Assembly: GCF_019880225.1 (NCBI RefSeq)
Contig: NZ_CP082284.1
Location: 2,356,001-2,420,000 of the forward strand
DNA: 64,000 bases
Source: Halobaculum rubrum
Lineage (GTDB): Archaea; Halobacteriota; Halobacteria; Halobacteriales; Haloferacaceae
Direction of reading: 5' to 3'
Shown: piece after piece, positions 7,884 through 16,792 of the stretch
How positions within the stretch are numbered: the first letter of the stretch is position 1
How the letters are laid out: every line of letters starts with the position of its first letter
Position numbers and translations under genes: made by a program
The notes under the pieces: generated by a model
Database searches by the model: none
Seen by the model: only the letters and a program-made list of their open reading frames with translations
Told to the model about the DNA's origin: nothing

Positions 7884-9035
7884 TCACCACTCGGCGACGC
7901 TCCCGTCCGGGCGGCGCCAGACGGGGTTGTGCCAGTCGTCGTGGCCGTCGCGTTCCTCGAGCACGTCCTCATCGATGTCGACGCCGAGTCCCGGGCCATC
8001 GGGAACCGGAACGAAGCCGTCCTCGTACTCGAACACCGACGGGTCCGCGAGGTAGTCGAGCACGTCGCTCGTCTCGTTGTAGTGGATGTCGAGACTCTGC
8101 TCCTGGATGAGCGCGTTCGGCGCGACGGCGTCCAGTTGGAGACAGGACGCGAGCGCGACCGGGCCGAGCGGGCAGTGCGGCGCGATCGACACGTCGTAGG
8201 CGCCGGCCATCGACGCGATGCGGTGACACTCGGTGATGCCGCCCGCGTGGCTCGGATCCGGCTGGATGATGTCGACCGCGTTCTCCTCCAGCACCTGCTT
8301 GAAGTCGGTGCGGTGGAACAGCCGCTCCCCGGTCGCGATGGGGGTGCTGGTGCTCGCGGCGATGTCGGCGAGCGCGTCGTTGTGCTCGGGGAGCACCGGC
8401 TCCTCGATGAAGAACGGGTCGTAGGGTTCCAGTGCCGCCGCGAGCTGTTTCGCCGCGGTCTTCGTCGCCCGACCGTGGAAGTCGATGCCGATGTCGACCT
8501 CCGGCCCCACGGCCTCGCGGACCGTACGCAGGCGCTCGGCGGCCTGCTCGATCGTGTCGGGGGACTCGACGCGCTCCAGTTCGGGCGTCGCGTTCATCTT
8601 CAGCGCGGTGAAGCCCGCGTCGACCTTCTCGGCGGCCGCCTCGGCAACGCCCGCGGGGCGGTCGCCGCCGACCCACTGGTACACCCGGACGCGTTCGCGG
8701 ACCGGCCCCCCCAGAAGCTCGTGGACTGGGGCGCCGAGGTGTTTCCCCGTCAGGTCCCACAGCGCCTGATCGATCCCCGCGATGGCGGACATGAGAACGG
8801 GGCCGCCGCGGTAGAACCCCCCGCGGTACAGTCGCTCCCAGTGGTCCGCGACGGGGGCGGGATCCTCGCCGAGCAGGTACTCCTCGACGAGTTCCTCGAC
8901 GGCGCCGCGGACCGTCCGCGCGCGCCCTTCTACCACCGGCTCGCCCCAGCCGACGGAGCCATCGGCACACTCTAGCTTCAGAAACAGCCACCGCGGCGGC
9001 ACCGCGTACAGCTCGTAGTCGACGATCTCGGTCAT
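7884..9035 (-). CDS. Galactonate/gluconate dehydratase-like enzyme (enolase superfamily)
   Basis: A 383-aa member of the mandelate racemase/enolase superfamily. Metal-binding acidic residues occur in the expected order: GIDFHGR, FIEEPVLPE and IATGERLF. A late histidine lies in SIAPHCPLGPV, the pattern of D-galactonate dehydratase-type enzymes. In haloarchaea this family includes the sugar-acid dehydratase of the semiphosphorylative Entner-Doudoroff route, so gluconate, galactonate or another aldonate is possible. The product would be a 2-keto-3-deoxy sugar acid. No matching aldolase or kinase is in the window. The SDR downstream may supply the aldonate. Confidence 0.82.
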   Translation of the reverse strand: MTEIVDYELYAVPPRWLFLKLECADGSVGWGEPVVEGRARTVRGAVEELVEEYLLGEDPAPVADHWERLYRGGFYRGGPVLMSAIAGIDQALWDLTGKHLGAPVHELLGGPVRERVRVYQWVGGDRPAGVAEAAAEKVDAGFTALKMNATPELERVESPDTIEQAAERLRTVREAVGPEVDIGIDFHGRATKTAAKQLAAALEPYDPFFIEEPVLPEHNDALADIAASTSTPIATGERLFHRTDFKQVLEENAVDIIQPDPSHAGGITECHRIASMAGAYDVSIAPHCPLGPVALASCLQLDAVAPNALIQEQSLDIHYNETSDVLDYLADPSVFEYEDGFVPVPDGPGLGVDIDEDVLEERDGHDDWHNPVWRRPDGSVAEW

Positions 9036-9145
9036 ACTCGCGTGTCCCGGTCGGTCCGCAAAAGTTCACAGGTGTCCCGTCCGTGGACGGTCGCCAGCGT
9101 CCGCGGGCATCCGCCGACCTCCGCCGGCGTTTCACGAGGCCGGGG

Positions 9146-9610
9146 CTACCGCAGTTCGATCGTCAGCGTCTCGCGGACGCCGCGATCGAGACGGCGGTAC
9201 CGCGGCGACGTGCCGGACCGATCCACGTCGAACACGCGCAGGGAGACGACGAGCCGCCCCGCATCCGGCACCGTCGCTCGGACCACCGGTCCGGTCGCCG
9301 TCACGACGAGGTACGGCGGCGCGGCGACCGGGGAGGCCGGGAGCGTGACTCCGAGCGCGTCCGTGCCGGTCGCGAGCAGTCCGGGGAGGTGTTCGAGCGC
9401 ACCCGCCGCGTCGAGCGCCTCCCGCATCGCGGGGACGACGGCGTCGCGGTCGGCCGTCGACGGGCGACCCTCGGGGGCCTCCCGGTCAGTCCACCGCTCC
9501 GCTACCGCGTCGGCGACGCCGTCGACGGCGTCGAGCACCGGGCCGTGTTCGGCCAGCAGTCGCTCCCGGACGGCGGCCTCGGGATCGGTGTCGCGCCCGT
9601 CGGCTGTCAT
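9146..9610 (-). CDS. Conserved haloarchaeal protein of unknown function
   Basis: A 154-aa protein starting MTADGRDTDPEAAVRERLL. The N-terminal half is helical and acidic. The C-terminal half is beta-rich (PPYLVVTATGPVVRATVPD, RLVVSLRVFDVDRSG) and ends in LTIELR. It has no signal peptide, membrane segment or recognisable catalytic motif. I do not recognise a function. The ATG at 9610 is the only sensible start, since upstream sequence in frame looks non-coding. Confidence 0.65.
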   Translation of the reverse strand: MTADGRDTDPEAAVRERLLAEHGPVLDAVDGVADAVAERWTDREAPEGRPSTADRDAVVPAMREALDAAGALEHLPGLLATGTDALGVTLPASPVAAPPYLVVTATGPVVRATVPDAGRLVVSLRVFDVDRSGTSPRYRRLDRGVRETLTIELR

Positions 9611-9736
9611 GGTCGCTCGGTCATCCGGTCGCCCGGTCGGCGCCCCCGATTGTAAGCGCATCGGGGACCGCGGCGGGACGCCGCGTCGGCGGCCGCCACC
9701 GACCGCTTTTTGCCGCGCCGACGCCGACTCCGGGGT

Positions 9737-10006
9737 ATGAGCATGAGCACGGACGAAGTCGAAGCGGCCATCGAGGCCGGCATTCCGGACAGTGAAGCGA
9801 CCGTTACGACGCCCCGAGTCCCCGACGAGGAACACGAGGACGCCCACTTCGCCGCGGTCGTCGTCTCGCCCGCCTTCGAGGGGAAGTCGCTCGTCCAGCA
9901 GCACGAGCTGGTGTACGACGCCGTCGGCGACGCGATGACCCGGGAGGTGCACGCGCTGGAGATCAAGACGTACACGCCCGAAGAGTACGAGGAACACGGC
10001 GAATAG
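9737..10006 (+). CDS. BolA-family protein
   Basis: An 89-aa protein with the BolA signature: the loop VVVSPAFEGKSLVQQHELVY followed by the helix and VHALEIKTYTPEEY, including the invariant histidine before ALEIKT. BolA proteins partner monothiol glutaredoxins in Fe-S cluster handling in other organisms; its role in archaea is unclear. A CTTTTTGCC TATA-like box about 25 nt upstream suggests a leaderless message. A second ATG at 9743 is an alternative start. Confidence 0.82.
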   Translation: MSMSTDEVEAAIEAGIPDSEATVTTPRVPDEEHEDAHFAAVVVSPAFEGKSLVQQHELVYDAVGDAMTREVHALEIKTYTPEEYEEHGE

Positions 10007-10041
10007 GTCTCGGCTGCGGTTCCGGCGATCGGCAGCAGTTG

Positions 10042-10869
10042 CTACTCCGGTTCCGTACCGAGGCTCCGCACGTCGTCGCCGAGGCGGAGCGTCCCGCCCA
10101 CGCTTCCGTCGGGAACGGCCGTGTTCACCATCAGCCGGAACGCGTGGTCGAAGCGCGCGCCACCGCTCCAGTCGGGCATCGTCTCCTCGCGCTTGCGGAC
10201 GAACCGCGTCCGGAAGTCGTCGAACTCCGCGCCCGTGTCGGGGTCGCGCGAGGGGACGACGCAGCGCTGGCAGGGGTTCACCCCGAGCAGTTCGGCGCCG
10301 CCGACCCGGAAGCGAACCCGCTCGTCGGGCTCGGCGACGAGTCGGTCCTCGACGAACGGCTCCTCGCTCGCGAGTTCGACGTTCGCGCGGAGGCGCCGGC
10401 GCATCGAGTCGACGCCCACGCAGTCGAACCACGAGGCGACCTCGCGGAGCGTCCCCCGCGACACCACCGTCGGCCCCGTCAGCTCCGTGTCGTCCGGATA
10501 GCCCCCCGCTCGCTCGCCGATCAGATCCACCTCGTCGCCGAGGAACGCCCCGACCCACGACGCGATACCCTCTCGCTCGTCGGGGTCGTCGAGGTCGAAC
10601 GTCGCGGGCGCGGGGGCGTCGACGTCGTGTGGGGCCGCAAGCGAAACGATCCGTGCGTCGAGGTCGAACTCCGCGGACACGCGGTGGATCCGTCGTTCGT
10701 TCTTCCCGTTCACGTAGTCGCCGTCGGCGTCGACCAGCGCGAACTCCCGGTCCCGCGAGAGCCCACCGCCCGGCGCGAGTGCGGCGGCGTCCACGTCGAC
10801 CCCGTCGAGCGACTTGATCGGGAACACCCGGATCCGATCGAGCGTCGTCGCGAGCGCGTCCTCGCTCAT
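10042..10869 (-). CDS. MOSC domain protein (YcbX/mARC-like)
   Basis: A 275-aa protein with an N-terminal MOSC_N beta-barrel (RIRVFPIKSLDGVDV, then the conserved LSRDREFALVDADG). The MOSC domain follows, with RRRLRANVELAS and a cysteine pair in GVNPCQRCVVPSRDP, where the molybdenum-ligating cysteine of this family is expected. It is probably a molybdenum-cofactor-dependent reductase of N-hydroxylated compounds or a sulfur-transfer protein. The start at MSEDAL (10869) is preferred to an ATG 12 nt upstream; both are possible. No molybdenum-cofactor genes are adjacent. Confidence 0.82.
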   Translation of the reverse strand: MSEDALATTLDRIRVFPIKSLDGVDVDAAALAPGGGLSRDREFALVDADGDYVNGKNERRIHRVSAEFDLDARIVSLAAPHDVDAPAPATFDLDDPDEREGIASWVGAFLGDEVDLIGERAGGYPDDTELTGPTVVSRGTLREVASWFDCVGVDSMRRRLRANVELASEEPFVEDRLVAEPDERVRFRVGGAELLGVNPCQRCVVPSRDPDTGAEFDDFRTRFVRKREETMPDWSGGARFDHAFRLMVNTAVPDGSVGGTLRLGDDVRSLGTEPE

Positions 10870-11034
10870 TGGCTGGTCCACGACGCCGCGCCCGTTGAAT
10901 CGATCGGTCGGCGATGCCGCCGTCGCTGTCGTCCCCGTCGGCGCGATCGCCGCCGCTGCCGCTGTCGCCGGAGCACGGGTCGAGAAGACGGGAACCGGAT
11001 CGGACCGCGTCGCAGTCGGCCGGCCGGGGTCGCG

Positions 11035-11790
11035 TTACTCCTCGTCTGCTTCGTCGCCGTCCGCGTCCTCGTCGCTGACCAAGTCGAGGCTCTCGACGAG
11101 GTCCGTGATCTCGTCGGCCGTGAAGGCGGTGTAGCCGTCCTCGGAGACCGTCGAGAGGGAGACGTCGTTCGCGGTGAGCTCGTCGTTGATGTCGAACAGC
11201 GCGCGCAGCGCGAGCCCGATCCCGTCGTCGAGCGTGAGGTCCTCGCTCCACTCGTCCTCCAGCAGCTCCTGGATCTCCTGGCGGGAGCCGCCGATGGCGG
11301 TGGCCTTCCACTCGTGGGGCGTCCCCGAGGGGTCGGCGCCGAACAGGCGCGGGCGACCGTTCTCGAAGCCGCCGATGAGGAGCGCGGCGCCGTACGGGCG
11401 CGTGCCGCCGCGCTGGGTGTTCTCCTGGATGTGGTCCGTGATGTACTTCGTCAGCGTCTCGACGCCGACCGGTTCGCGGTAGCGCAGGCGGTTGCCCTGC
11501 GCCATCCGGCGAGCGTGGTCGATGAGCTGCCGGGCGTCGGCGACGTGGCCGGCGCTGGCGGTTCCGACGTGGTCGTCAAGCTTGTGGAGCTTCTCGATGG
11601 ACTCCGACTCCATCAGGCTGGAGGACGCCTGTGCCTGCGCCGCGAGCACGACGCCCTCGCTCGTCCTGACGCCGACGGAGGGCGCGCCGCGAGAGACTGC
11701 CTCGCGGGCGTACTCGACCTGGTAGATGCGGCCGTCCGGGGAGAACAGCGAGGTTCCGCGGTCGTACGCCTGCTGGTCGTTCCCCCTCAT
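11035..11790 (-). CDS. psmA: Proteasome alpha subunit, probably the divergent second paralogue
   Basis: A 251-aa 20S proteasome alpha subunit. It shows the N-terminal gate helix and signature [20 protein letters not shown], the [12 protein letters not shown] segment and [11 protein letters not shown]. Alpha subunits form the outer rings of the core particle and dock AAA ATPases. The usual haloarchaeal alpha-1 stretch with a VDKR-like motif after VVLA is replaced here by AAQAQASSS. This makes me think it is the second alpha (alpha-2 type) found in many haloarchaea. The acidic tail [13 protein letters not shown] is typical. It stands alone, without an RNase P or exosome gene neighbour. Confidence 0.9.
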   Translation of the reverse strand: MRGNDQQAYDRGTSLFSPDGRIYQVEYAREAVSRGAPSVGVRTSEGVVLAAQAQASSSLMESESIEKLHKLDDHVGTASAGHVADARQLIDHARRMAQGNRLRYREPVGVETLTKYITDHIQENTQRGGTRPYGAALLIGGFENGRPRLFGADPSGTPHEWKATAIGGSRQEIQELLEDEWSEDLTLDDGIGLALRALFDINDELTANDVSLSTVSEDGYTAFTADEITDLVESLDLVSDEDADGDEADEE

Positions 11791-11936
11791 CGGTCACCAC
11801 CGACGTGAATCGTCGTCGCGAGTGCGGTCATCGCTCATGGGTATGGGTCCACGCGGGAAAAACCCTCCCTAAACGGAGTTTTGGCGGGCGGAGGAACCCC
11901 GCGAGACGTGAGGTGAACCCAGCCGGTGGCGGAAGC

Positions 11937-11976
11937 AGACGCGATCGCTGGCGGAGAGACGCGATCGCCGGCGGAG
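11937..11976. repeat. Tandem 20-bp direct repeat upstream of aIF-1A
   Basis: Two adjacent 20-bp copies, AGACGCGATCGCTGGCGGAG (11937-11956) and the same with one T-to-C change (11957-11976). Each contains the palindrome GCGATCGC. The pair ends 65 nt before the aIF-1A start and upstream of its TATA box. It may be a recent slippage duplication or a paired protein-binding site. Confidence 0.7.
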
Positions 11977-12041
11977 GTGCCCTCACACGAGGCGTCTGTC
12001 GAATACACGTACTTATCCCACTCGGTCACCTACCCGTCGCC

Positions 12042-12326
12042 ATGAGCGACGACACCCAGAACCGCAAGCCCCTCAGGATGCCCGACGACAACCAGGTGTT
12101 CGCCACCGTCACCGACATGCTCGGCGGCCGACGCGTCACGCTCCGCTGTGCCGACGGCGAGGAGCGAATGGGCCGGATCCCCGGCCGGATGCGCTTCCGA
12201 ACGTGGGTCAAGGAGGGCGACATCATCATCGCGGAGCCGTGGGACTGGCAAGACGAGAAGGCCGAAGTCGTCTGGCGCTACGAGTCCGACGACGCCCAGC
12301 AGCTCCGCGAGGAAGGCCACATCTGA
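12042..12326 (+). CDS. eif1A: Translation initiation factor aIF-1A
   Basis: A 94-aa OB-fold factor that binds the 30S A site during translation initiation. Signature segments are [46 protein letters not shown] and [10 protein letters not shown]. The length is usual for the archaeal protein. ACTTATCC at 12010-12017 is a TATA box 25-32 nt upstream, so the transcript is probably leaderless. Confidence 0.96.
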   Translation: MSDDTQNRKPLRMPDDNQVFATVTDMLGGRRVTLRCADGEERMGRIPGRMRFRTWVKEGDIIIAEPWDWQDEKAEVVWRYESDDAQQLREEGHI

Positions 12327-12346
12327 GACCGGCGGCGTCCGATCGC

Positions 12347-13162
12347 TCAGGCCGCGTCCGGTCCGTCGGTCACCTCTACCGGCTCCAACCCGCGTTCGGC
12401 TAGCTCCGCCTCGATTCGCTCCACTCGGGGGGCGATCACGTCCGGCCGATGGCTGTCCGTCCCGACCGCGACGGCGGCGCCGTGGTCGGCCAGCGCGTCG
12501 AGAAAGTCCGGCGAGGGGTGGAACTCGCCGTACTCGTCGAGCACGCGGCCGGCGTTCAGCTCGGGGACGGTCCGCGACTCGGCGAACGCCGCGGCCGCCC
12601 GCTCGTAGTGCTCCCGTGTCGCGAGCCCGCGTAAGGCGGGATTGCGCTCAACGAGGTCCGGGTGTGCCGCGATCGCGAACAGCTCCGACTCCGCGAGCGC
12701 GACCAGCTTCTCGAAGTACTCGTCGACGAGCGCGCGACGTTCCCGTTCGGGCTTGCCCGCGAAGTGCTCGCGGACGTGGACGTTCACGTCCTCCAGGTCG
12801 TGGACGCTCCCGATCGCGTAGTCGAACGCCGCCTCGTCGAGGAACGACGCGATCGCGGCCTCGTCGCGGGGTTCGTAGTCCAGCTCCACGGCGTCGAACA
12901 GGCGTACGTCGACGCGGTCGCGAAGCCGGTCGATCGCGTCCCGGCGCCGTTCGTAGGTGAGATCCAGATTGAACCCCATCTCGCGGCGGTAGCGGTCCTC
13001 GGCCGGCTCTTCCGAGACGACGCAGTGGTCCGCGATGCCGATCCCGGACAGCCCCGCCTCCGCGGCGGCGTCGGCCATGAACTCGATGAAGTACCCGTCC
13101 GAGTACGTCGAATGGACGTGGTAGTCGTGGTGCACGACGGAGTCGAGGGTGGCCCCCTTCAC
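12347..13162 (-). CDS. PHP-domain phosphoesterase (histidinol-phosphatase-like)
   Basis: A 271-aa PHP-superfamily metal-dependent hydrolase. Metal-ligand motifs appear in order: DYHVHSTYSDG, GIADHC, AVELDYEP, IGSVHDLED, IAAHPDLV and VGTDSHRPD. These are the features of HisK-type histidinol phosphatase, but other phosphoesters are possible. hisC lies elsewhere in the window (36.8 kb), not adjacent. The start ATG at 13162 leaves a short extension before the first strand; the message may instead start at a downstream GTG. Confidence 0.82.
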   Translation of the reverse strand: MKGATLDSVVHHDYHVHSTYSDGYFIEFMADAAAEAGLSGIGIADHCVVSEEPAEDRYRREMGFNLDLTYERRRDAIDRLRDRVDVRLFDAVELDYEPRDEAAIASFLDEAAFDYAIGSVHDLEDVNVHVREHFAGKPERERRALVDEYFEKLVALAESELFAIAAHPDLVERNPALRGLATREHYERAAAAFAESRTVPELNAGRVLDEYGEFHPSPDFLDALADHGAAVAVGTDSHRPDVIAPRVERIEAELAERGLEPVEVTDGPDAA

Positions 13163-13205
13163 GAATCTTCGGGACCCGTGCCACCGCTTCCCGACCGCCC
13201 GATCC

Positions 13206-14081
13206 TCAGGCGTCCCCGTCGGCGCCGGCGCCGAGCGGGTCCGCGATCTCCGTCGCCACGAGCGCGTCGGCGAGCGCGGTGTAGTCCGCCGAGCCGTCGA
13301 GCTCGTTCAGCCAGCGCGGGGGGATCGCGTCCGTGCCGAAGCGCGCTCCCGCGACCGCGCCGGCGACGGCGCCGAGCGCGCTCGCGTTGCCGCCGCGGCT
13401 CACCGCCGAGACGACCGCTTCCTCCGCGTCGTCCGCGGCGGCCGCCTCGTGGAGCGCGGTCTCGAACGTCGCCGACCGGTCGCCGTGAGGATCGATGGCC
13501 ACGGCGCCGCGGTCGCCGACGACCGACAGCGTCTCCCGCACCGCAACCGGGGCGTCGCGCGCCACGGCGACGGACATCGCCGTCGAAACCGCATCCGCGA
13601 TCGTCTCTCCGTCGACGAGTTCGCCGACGACCACCGCGAGCGCGGCCGCGGTTTCCCCCACCGCGGGTTCGGGGTCCGTGTCGGACGCGGCGGCGCGCTC
13701 GGCTGCCGCCGCCGCTCGGTCGTCGGCGGTCCCCGTGAGGAGGCCGAACGGGACGCCGGCGAGGGGCGAGGCCACGTCGGTCGTCGGCCCGGAGTCGACC
13801 GGGAGGTCCGACGGGAAACTCCCGAGAGGGTCGAGGAGCCGGTCGGCGGCCGCGACGGCGGCGGTCGTGGGGGCGGTGGTCGTTCCAGCCCGGCGGCCGT
13901 CGGCGCCGAGCATCTCGGTCACGCGGCCGTAGCGGTCGCGAACTGCGGCCGCGGCCTCGCCGGCGACGGGGCGACCGAGGGCGTCGCCGCAGGCCAGTGC
14001 GAGAAGGCTCGCGCGAGCGCGGTCGCGGCGAGCGACGGACGGGTCCGCCGCTTCCGCCGGTTCGGAGTCGGAATCGGTCAC
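13206..14081 (-). CDS. ADP-ribosylglycohydrolase-fold protein with degenerate metal site
   Basis: A 291-aa protein (GTG start; an ATG at 14111 would add 10 residues) with the helical DraG/ARH architecture: an ALACGDALGRPV opening, and a late segment GNASALGAVAGAVAGARFG followed by IPPRWLNEL. In active family members the first motif is followed by an acidic TDDT and the late one reads GGDxDT, supplying the two magnesium ions. Here these are TAPT and GGNAS, so the acidic ligands look lost. It may be a catalytically dead ADP-ribose-binding protein or have changed function. The gene follows GTP cyclohydrolase III in the same direction with a 57-nt gap. Confidence 0.68.
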   Translation of the reverse strand: MTDSDSEPAEAADPSVARRDRARASLLALACGDALGRPVAGEAAAAVRDRYGRVTEMLGADGRRAGTTTAPTTAAVAAADRLLDPLGSFPSDLPVDSGPTTDVASPLAGVPFGLLTGTADDRAAAAAERAAASDTDPEPAVGETAAALAVVVGELVDGETIADAVSTAMSVAVARDAPVAVRETLSVVGDRGAVAIDPHGDRSATFETALHEAAAADDAEEAVVSAVSRGGNASALGAVAGAVAGARFGTDAIPPRWLNELDGSADYTALADALVATEIADPLGAGADGDA

Positions 14082-14138
14082 GAGCGGTGGATCGGGGCGC
14101 GGACGACACAACCGTGTCGGTGCCGAGCGAACGGGTTC

Positions 14139-14894
14139 TCAGGCGAACTCGACGACCGTGCCCTCGTACCGGCAGTCCTCGAGGGCGTGCTTCGCCGCGA
14201 AGCCGGCCTCGTGGGGCGTCGCGCCCGAGCCGACGCCGACCTTGAGCTGGACGTCGGCGTCCGCGGCGACGTGGTCGATGGCCCCCGTGTAGTCGTCGTG
14301 TGAGAGGTCCGGGCACGCCGCGATGACGTTGTCGCCGCCGACGAAGAAGGAGAGCGCGCCGTGTTCCTCGCGCATGTACTTCATCAGCGAGGCGTACCCC
14401 TGCTCGATGTTGATGAACGAGTCGAACTCGTTGAGTCGGTCGGTGTACTTGCCGGTCGCGTCGTTCACGTCGAAGTGCGCGACGTGGACGTCGTCGTCCG
14501 CCGGGTCGCCCCCGCGGAACTCGCCGGCGAGCGCCTCGCTGCGGTCCGACGACTGCGCCGAGCCGGCCGCTTGCACGCGCTCGGTCGCGGTTTCGAGGGC
14601 GTCGATCGGCACCTCGTCGACGCCGACACCGAGACTCACGGTGACGGGATACCGGTTCCCCACGGACTCCTGAAGCAGTTCGTGATCCTGTCGGTCGAGG
14701 CCGTTCGTCACCGCGACCATGTTGTCGAAGCGGGTGAAGAAGACGTAGCCGCCCCGGTTGCCGATGTACTGTGCGATGTCCGCGAACAGGCGCGACTGCA
14801 GCGTCTGGAGGTCCATCTCCCGACGCGGCTCCGGCGTCACTGTCCACGGGCCGTAGTTGTCGATCTGCACCAACGTCAGCTGCGCGGCGGTCAC
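14139..14894 (-). CDS. gch3: GTP cyclohydrolase III
   Basis: A 251-aa archaeal enzyme converting GTP to the formylamino-pyrimidine nucleotide that feeds riboflavin and coenzyme F420 synthesis. It shows LTLVQIDNYGPWTVTPEPRRE at the N-terminus and two palm-like halves; the second contains the GGDEF-like metal site FFVGGDNVIAAC. Conserved FTRFDNMVAVTNG lies in the first half. A GTG start at 14894 gives the usual MTAAQLTLVQ beginning. The upstream in-frame ATG at 14939 would add 15 residues unlike the family. Confidence 0.92.
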   Translation of the reverse strand: MTAAQLTLVQIDNYGPWTVTPEPRREMDLQTLQSRLFADIAQYIGNRGGYVFFTRFDNMVAVTNGLDRQDHELLQESVGNRYPVTVSLGVGVDEVPIDALETATERVQAAGSAQSSDRSEALAGEFRGGDPADDDVHVAHFDVNDATGKYTDRLNEFDSFINIEQGYASLMKYMREEHGALSFFVGGDNVIAACPDLSHDDYTGAIDHVAADADVQLKVGVGSGATPHEAGFAAKHALEDCRYEGTVVEFA

Positions 14895-15078
14895 TGTACC
14901 CGATCCCGGGACCGCCGACACATACGCGTTACCGTTCACGGATCCGTGACGGGGACCGTCGACGGCGACGGTCGCGATTTCGTCGTCGACGCCGACCGAC
15001 TCGCGACCGTCGCTGTGGCCGAGACGGGCACCCCACGATGGGCGATGCGTTCAACAGCGTGCCGCGCCAACGGCGGCT

Positions 15079-15921
15079 GTGATACGCGGCGTCGTGCTCG
15101 ATGTGGACGGAACGGTCGTGCGCGGACGTAACCCGCTCCCGGGAGCGCCGGAGACCGTCGAGTCCCTCCGCGATGTGGGCCTCGACGTCTGCTTCTGCTC
15201 GAACAACCCGACGAAGGGGCCGCCGGCGTACGTCGACCGACTGGGGGCCGCCGGGATCGACGCACGCGTCGACGAGGTGGTGACCGCCGCCGACAGCACG
15301 GTCGCGTACCTCCGCGAGCACCACGCCGACGACGCGTTGTACGTCCTCGGGGAGGGGGGCCTCATCGATCAGTTGTCGGCCGCGGGGCTGTCGGTCACCA
15401 GCGACCACAGCGAGGCGACCGCCGGCGTCGTCTCGATCGACCGCTCGTTCGACTACGACGAGCTCTCGCGGGCGCTGACGGCGCTCGGGGACGGAACGCC
15501 GTACGTCGGCACCGACCCGGACCGGGTGATCCCCGGACCGGACGCGCTGGTCCCCGGATCGGGCGCGGTGCTCAACGCCGTCCGAGGGGTGCTCGACCAC
15601 GACCCCGACGCGGTGCTCGGAAAGCCGTCCGCGACCGCCCGCGAGTTGGTGCTCGACGTGCTCGGGCATCCGCCCGAGGAGTGCCTCGTCGTCGGCGATC
15701 GACTCGACACGGACATCGCCCTCGGCGCCGACGCCGGGATGACGACCGCGCTCGTCCTCACGGGCGTCACCGACCGCGAGGACGTCGCCGACTCGCCGTA
15801 CGAGCCGGACCACGTCCTCGACGACCTCCGCGAACTCGACCGTGTGCTCGACGGGGAAGCCGCGGCGGACGCTACCGTCGAGTTCTCATCCGGCGGGTCG
15901 GCGAGCGCTGACGACCGGTAG
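15079..15921 (+). CDS. HAD-superfamily phosphatase (NagD/HAD-IIA type)
   Basis: A 280-aa HAD hydrolase. Motif I is D8-V-D10-G-T, motif II the SNNPTKG segment, motif III the lysine in VLGKPSATA, and motif IV VVGDRLDTDIALGADAGM. The C2a-type cap between motifs II and III places it in the NagD-like group that dephosphorylates sugar phosphates or nucleotides. A GTG start at 15079 is needed to begin at MIRGVVLDVDG. The acidic Ser/Gly-rich tail has no known role. Confidence 0.86.
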   Translation: MIRGVVLDVDGTVVRGRNPLPGAPETVESLRDVGLDVCFCSNNPTKGPPAYVDRLGAAGIDARVDEVVTAADSTVAYLREHHADDALYVLGEGGLIDQLSAAGLSVTSDHSEATAGVVSIDRSFDYDELSRALTALGDGTPYVGTDPDRVIPGPDALVPGSGAVLNAVRGVLDHDPDAVLGKPSATARELVLDVLGHPPEECLVVGDRLDTDIALGADAGMTTALVLTGVTDREDVADSPYEPDHVLDDLRELDRVLDGEAAADATVEFSSGGSASADDR

Positions 15922-16023
15922 TCGACCCGCGAGCGATTCGTGGACGACCAGTCGTCGGTCCGCGAGTGAACCGCCGATACAGTTTTGATCGTTCGGTTGA
16001 TAGGATCCGCCGGGGATCCGATC

Positions 16024-16620
16024 ATGACCGGCAGAACCATTCTCGAACTCGCGGGCGACTTCGTGGAGGACTACGAGGTCATGGTACCGTACCAGGCGCT
16101 GGAGACGGTGGGCCACGAGGTCCACGCCGTCGCGCCGGAGAAGGCGGAGGGAGACTCGGTGAAGACCGCGATCCATGACTTCCGCGGCGACCAGACGTAC
16201 CTCGAGGAGCGCGGTCACGACTTCGTTGTCGACGGCGCGGTCGGGGACGTGGACCCGGCCGACTACGACGCGCTCGTCGTCCCCGGCGGGCGCGCGCCCG
16301 AGTACCTGCGCACGAATCCGGACGTGCTCGACGTGGTTCGGCACTTCTTCGAGGCCGACAAGCCCGTCGCGGCCCTCTGTCACGGCCCGCAGATACTCGC
16401 GGCCGCGGGCGTTCTCGACGGGCGGCGGATCACCGCCTATCCCGCGCTCGAACCGGAGATGGAGGCCGCGGGCTGTTCGTGGGTCGACGAGGTCGTCGTC
16501 GACGGGAACCTCGTCACTGGACAGGCGTGGCCGGACCACGCCGAATGGCTCGCTGCGTTCCTGAACGTGCTGGGAACCGACATCGACCACGGGGTCGAGC
16601 CCGCCGCCGCGGACGATTAG
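16024..16620 (+). CDS. DJ-1/PfpI family protein
   Basis: A 198-aa protein of the class I glutamine amidotransferase-like superfamily. The nucleophile elbow is AALC119-H120-GPQ, with an acidic partner near E15 and the strand [15 protein letters not shown]. Relatives include the PfpI-type intracellular hydrolase and the DJ-1/Hsp31 glyoxalase-chaperones. The residues here fit the PfpI side, but activity is not predictable. The start ATG at 16024 matches the family's beginning ([19 protein letters not shown]). It appears monocistronic. Confidence 0.85.
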   Translation: MTGRTILELAGDFVEDYEVMVPYQALETVGHEVHAVAPEKAEGDSVKTAIHDFRGDQTYLEERGHDFVVDGAVGDVDPADYDALVVPGGRAPEYLRTNPDVLDVVRHFFEADKPVAALCHGPQILAAAGVLDGRRITAYPALEPEMEAAGCSWVDEVVVDGNLVTGQAWPDHAEWLAAFLNVLGTDIDHGVEPAAADD

Positions 16621-16762
16621 GCGAGGCCGATCGCGGGGGAGCCTCGACGGAACGACGGCGAGGCTTGTGAGCCGAGCCGTCCACGACCGGGGTTCGAACG
16701 CACTCTCGGGGGCACGAACAGTGCCGTCGTCGAGAATCGCGTACGGTACTGTCTGACGAAGA

Positions 16763-16769
16763 CTTATAT
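16763..16769 (+). promoter_or_regulatory. TATA box of the 49-aa protein gene
   Basis: CTTATAT in GACTTATATCC lies 24-30 nt before the ATG at 16793, with no ribosome-binding site between. This is the geometry of a leaderless haloarchaeal promoter and supports the small gene being real. Confidence 0.5.
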
Positions 16770-16792
16770 CCGAGAGCGTGGTACCTGTTGAC

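Noticed and set aside
16670-16710. tRNA T-loop-like GGTTCGAAC
   Set aside because: The flanking bases cannot form the 5-bp T stem, and no acceptor, D or anticodon arms are found around it.
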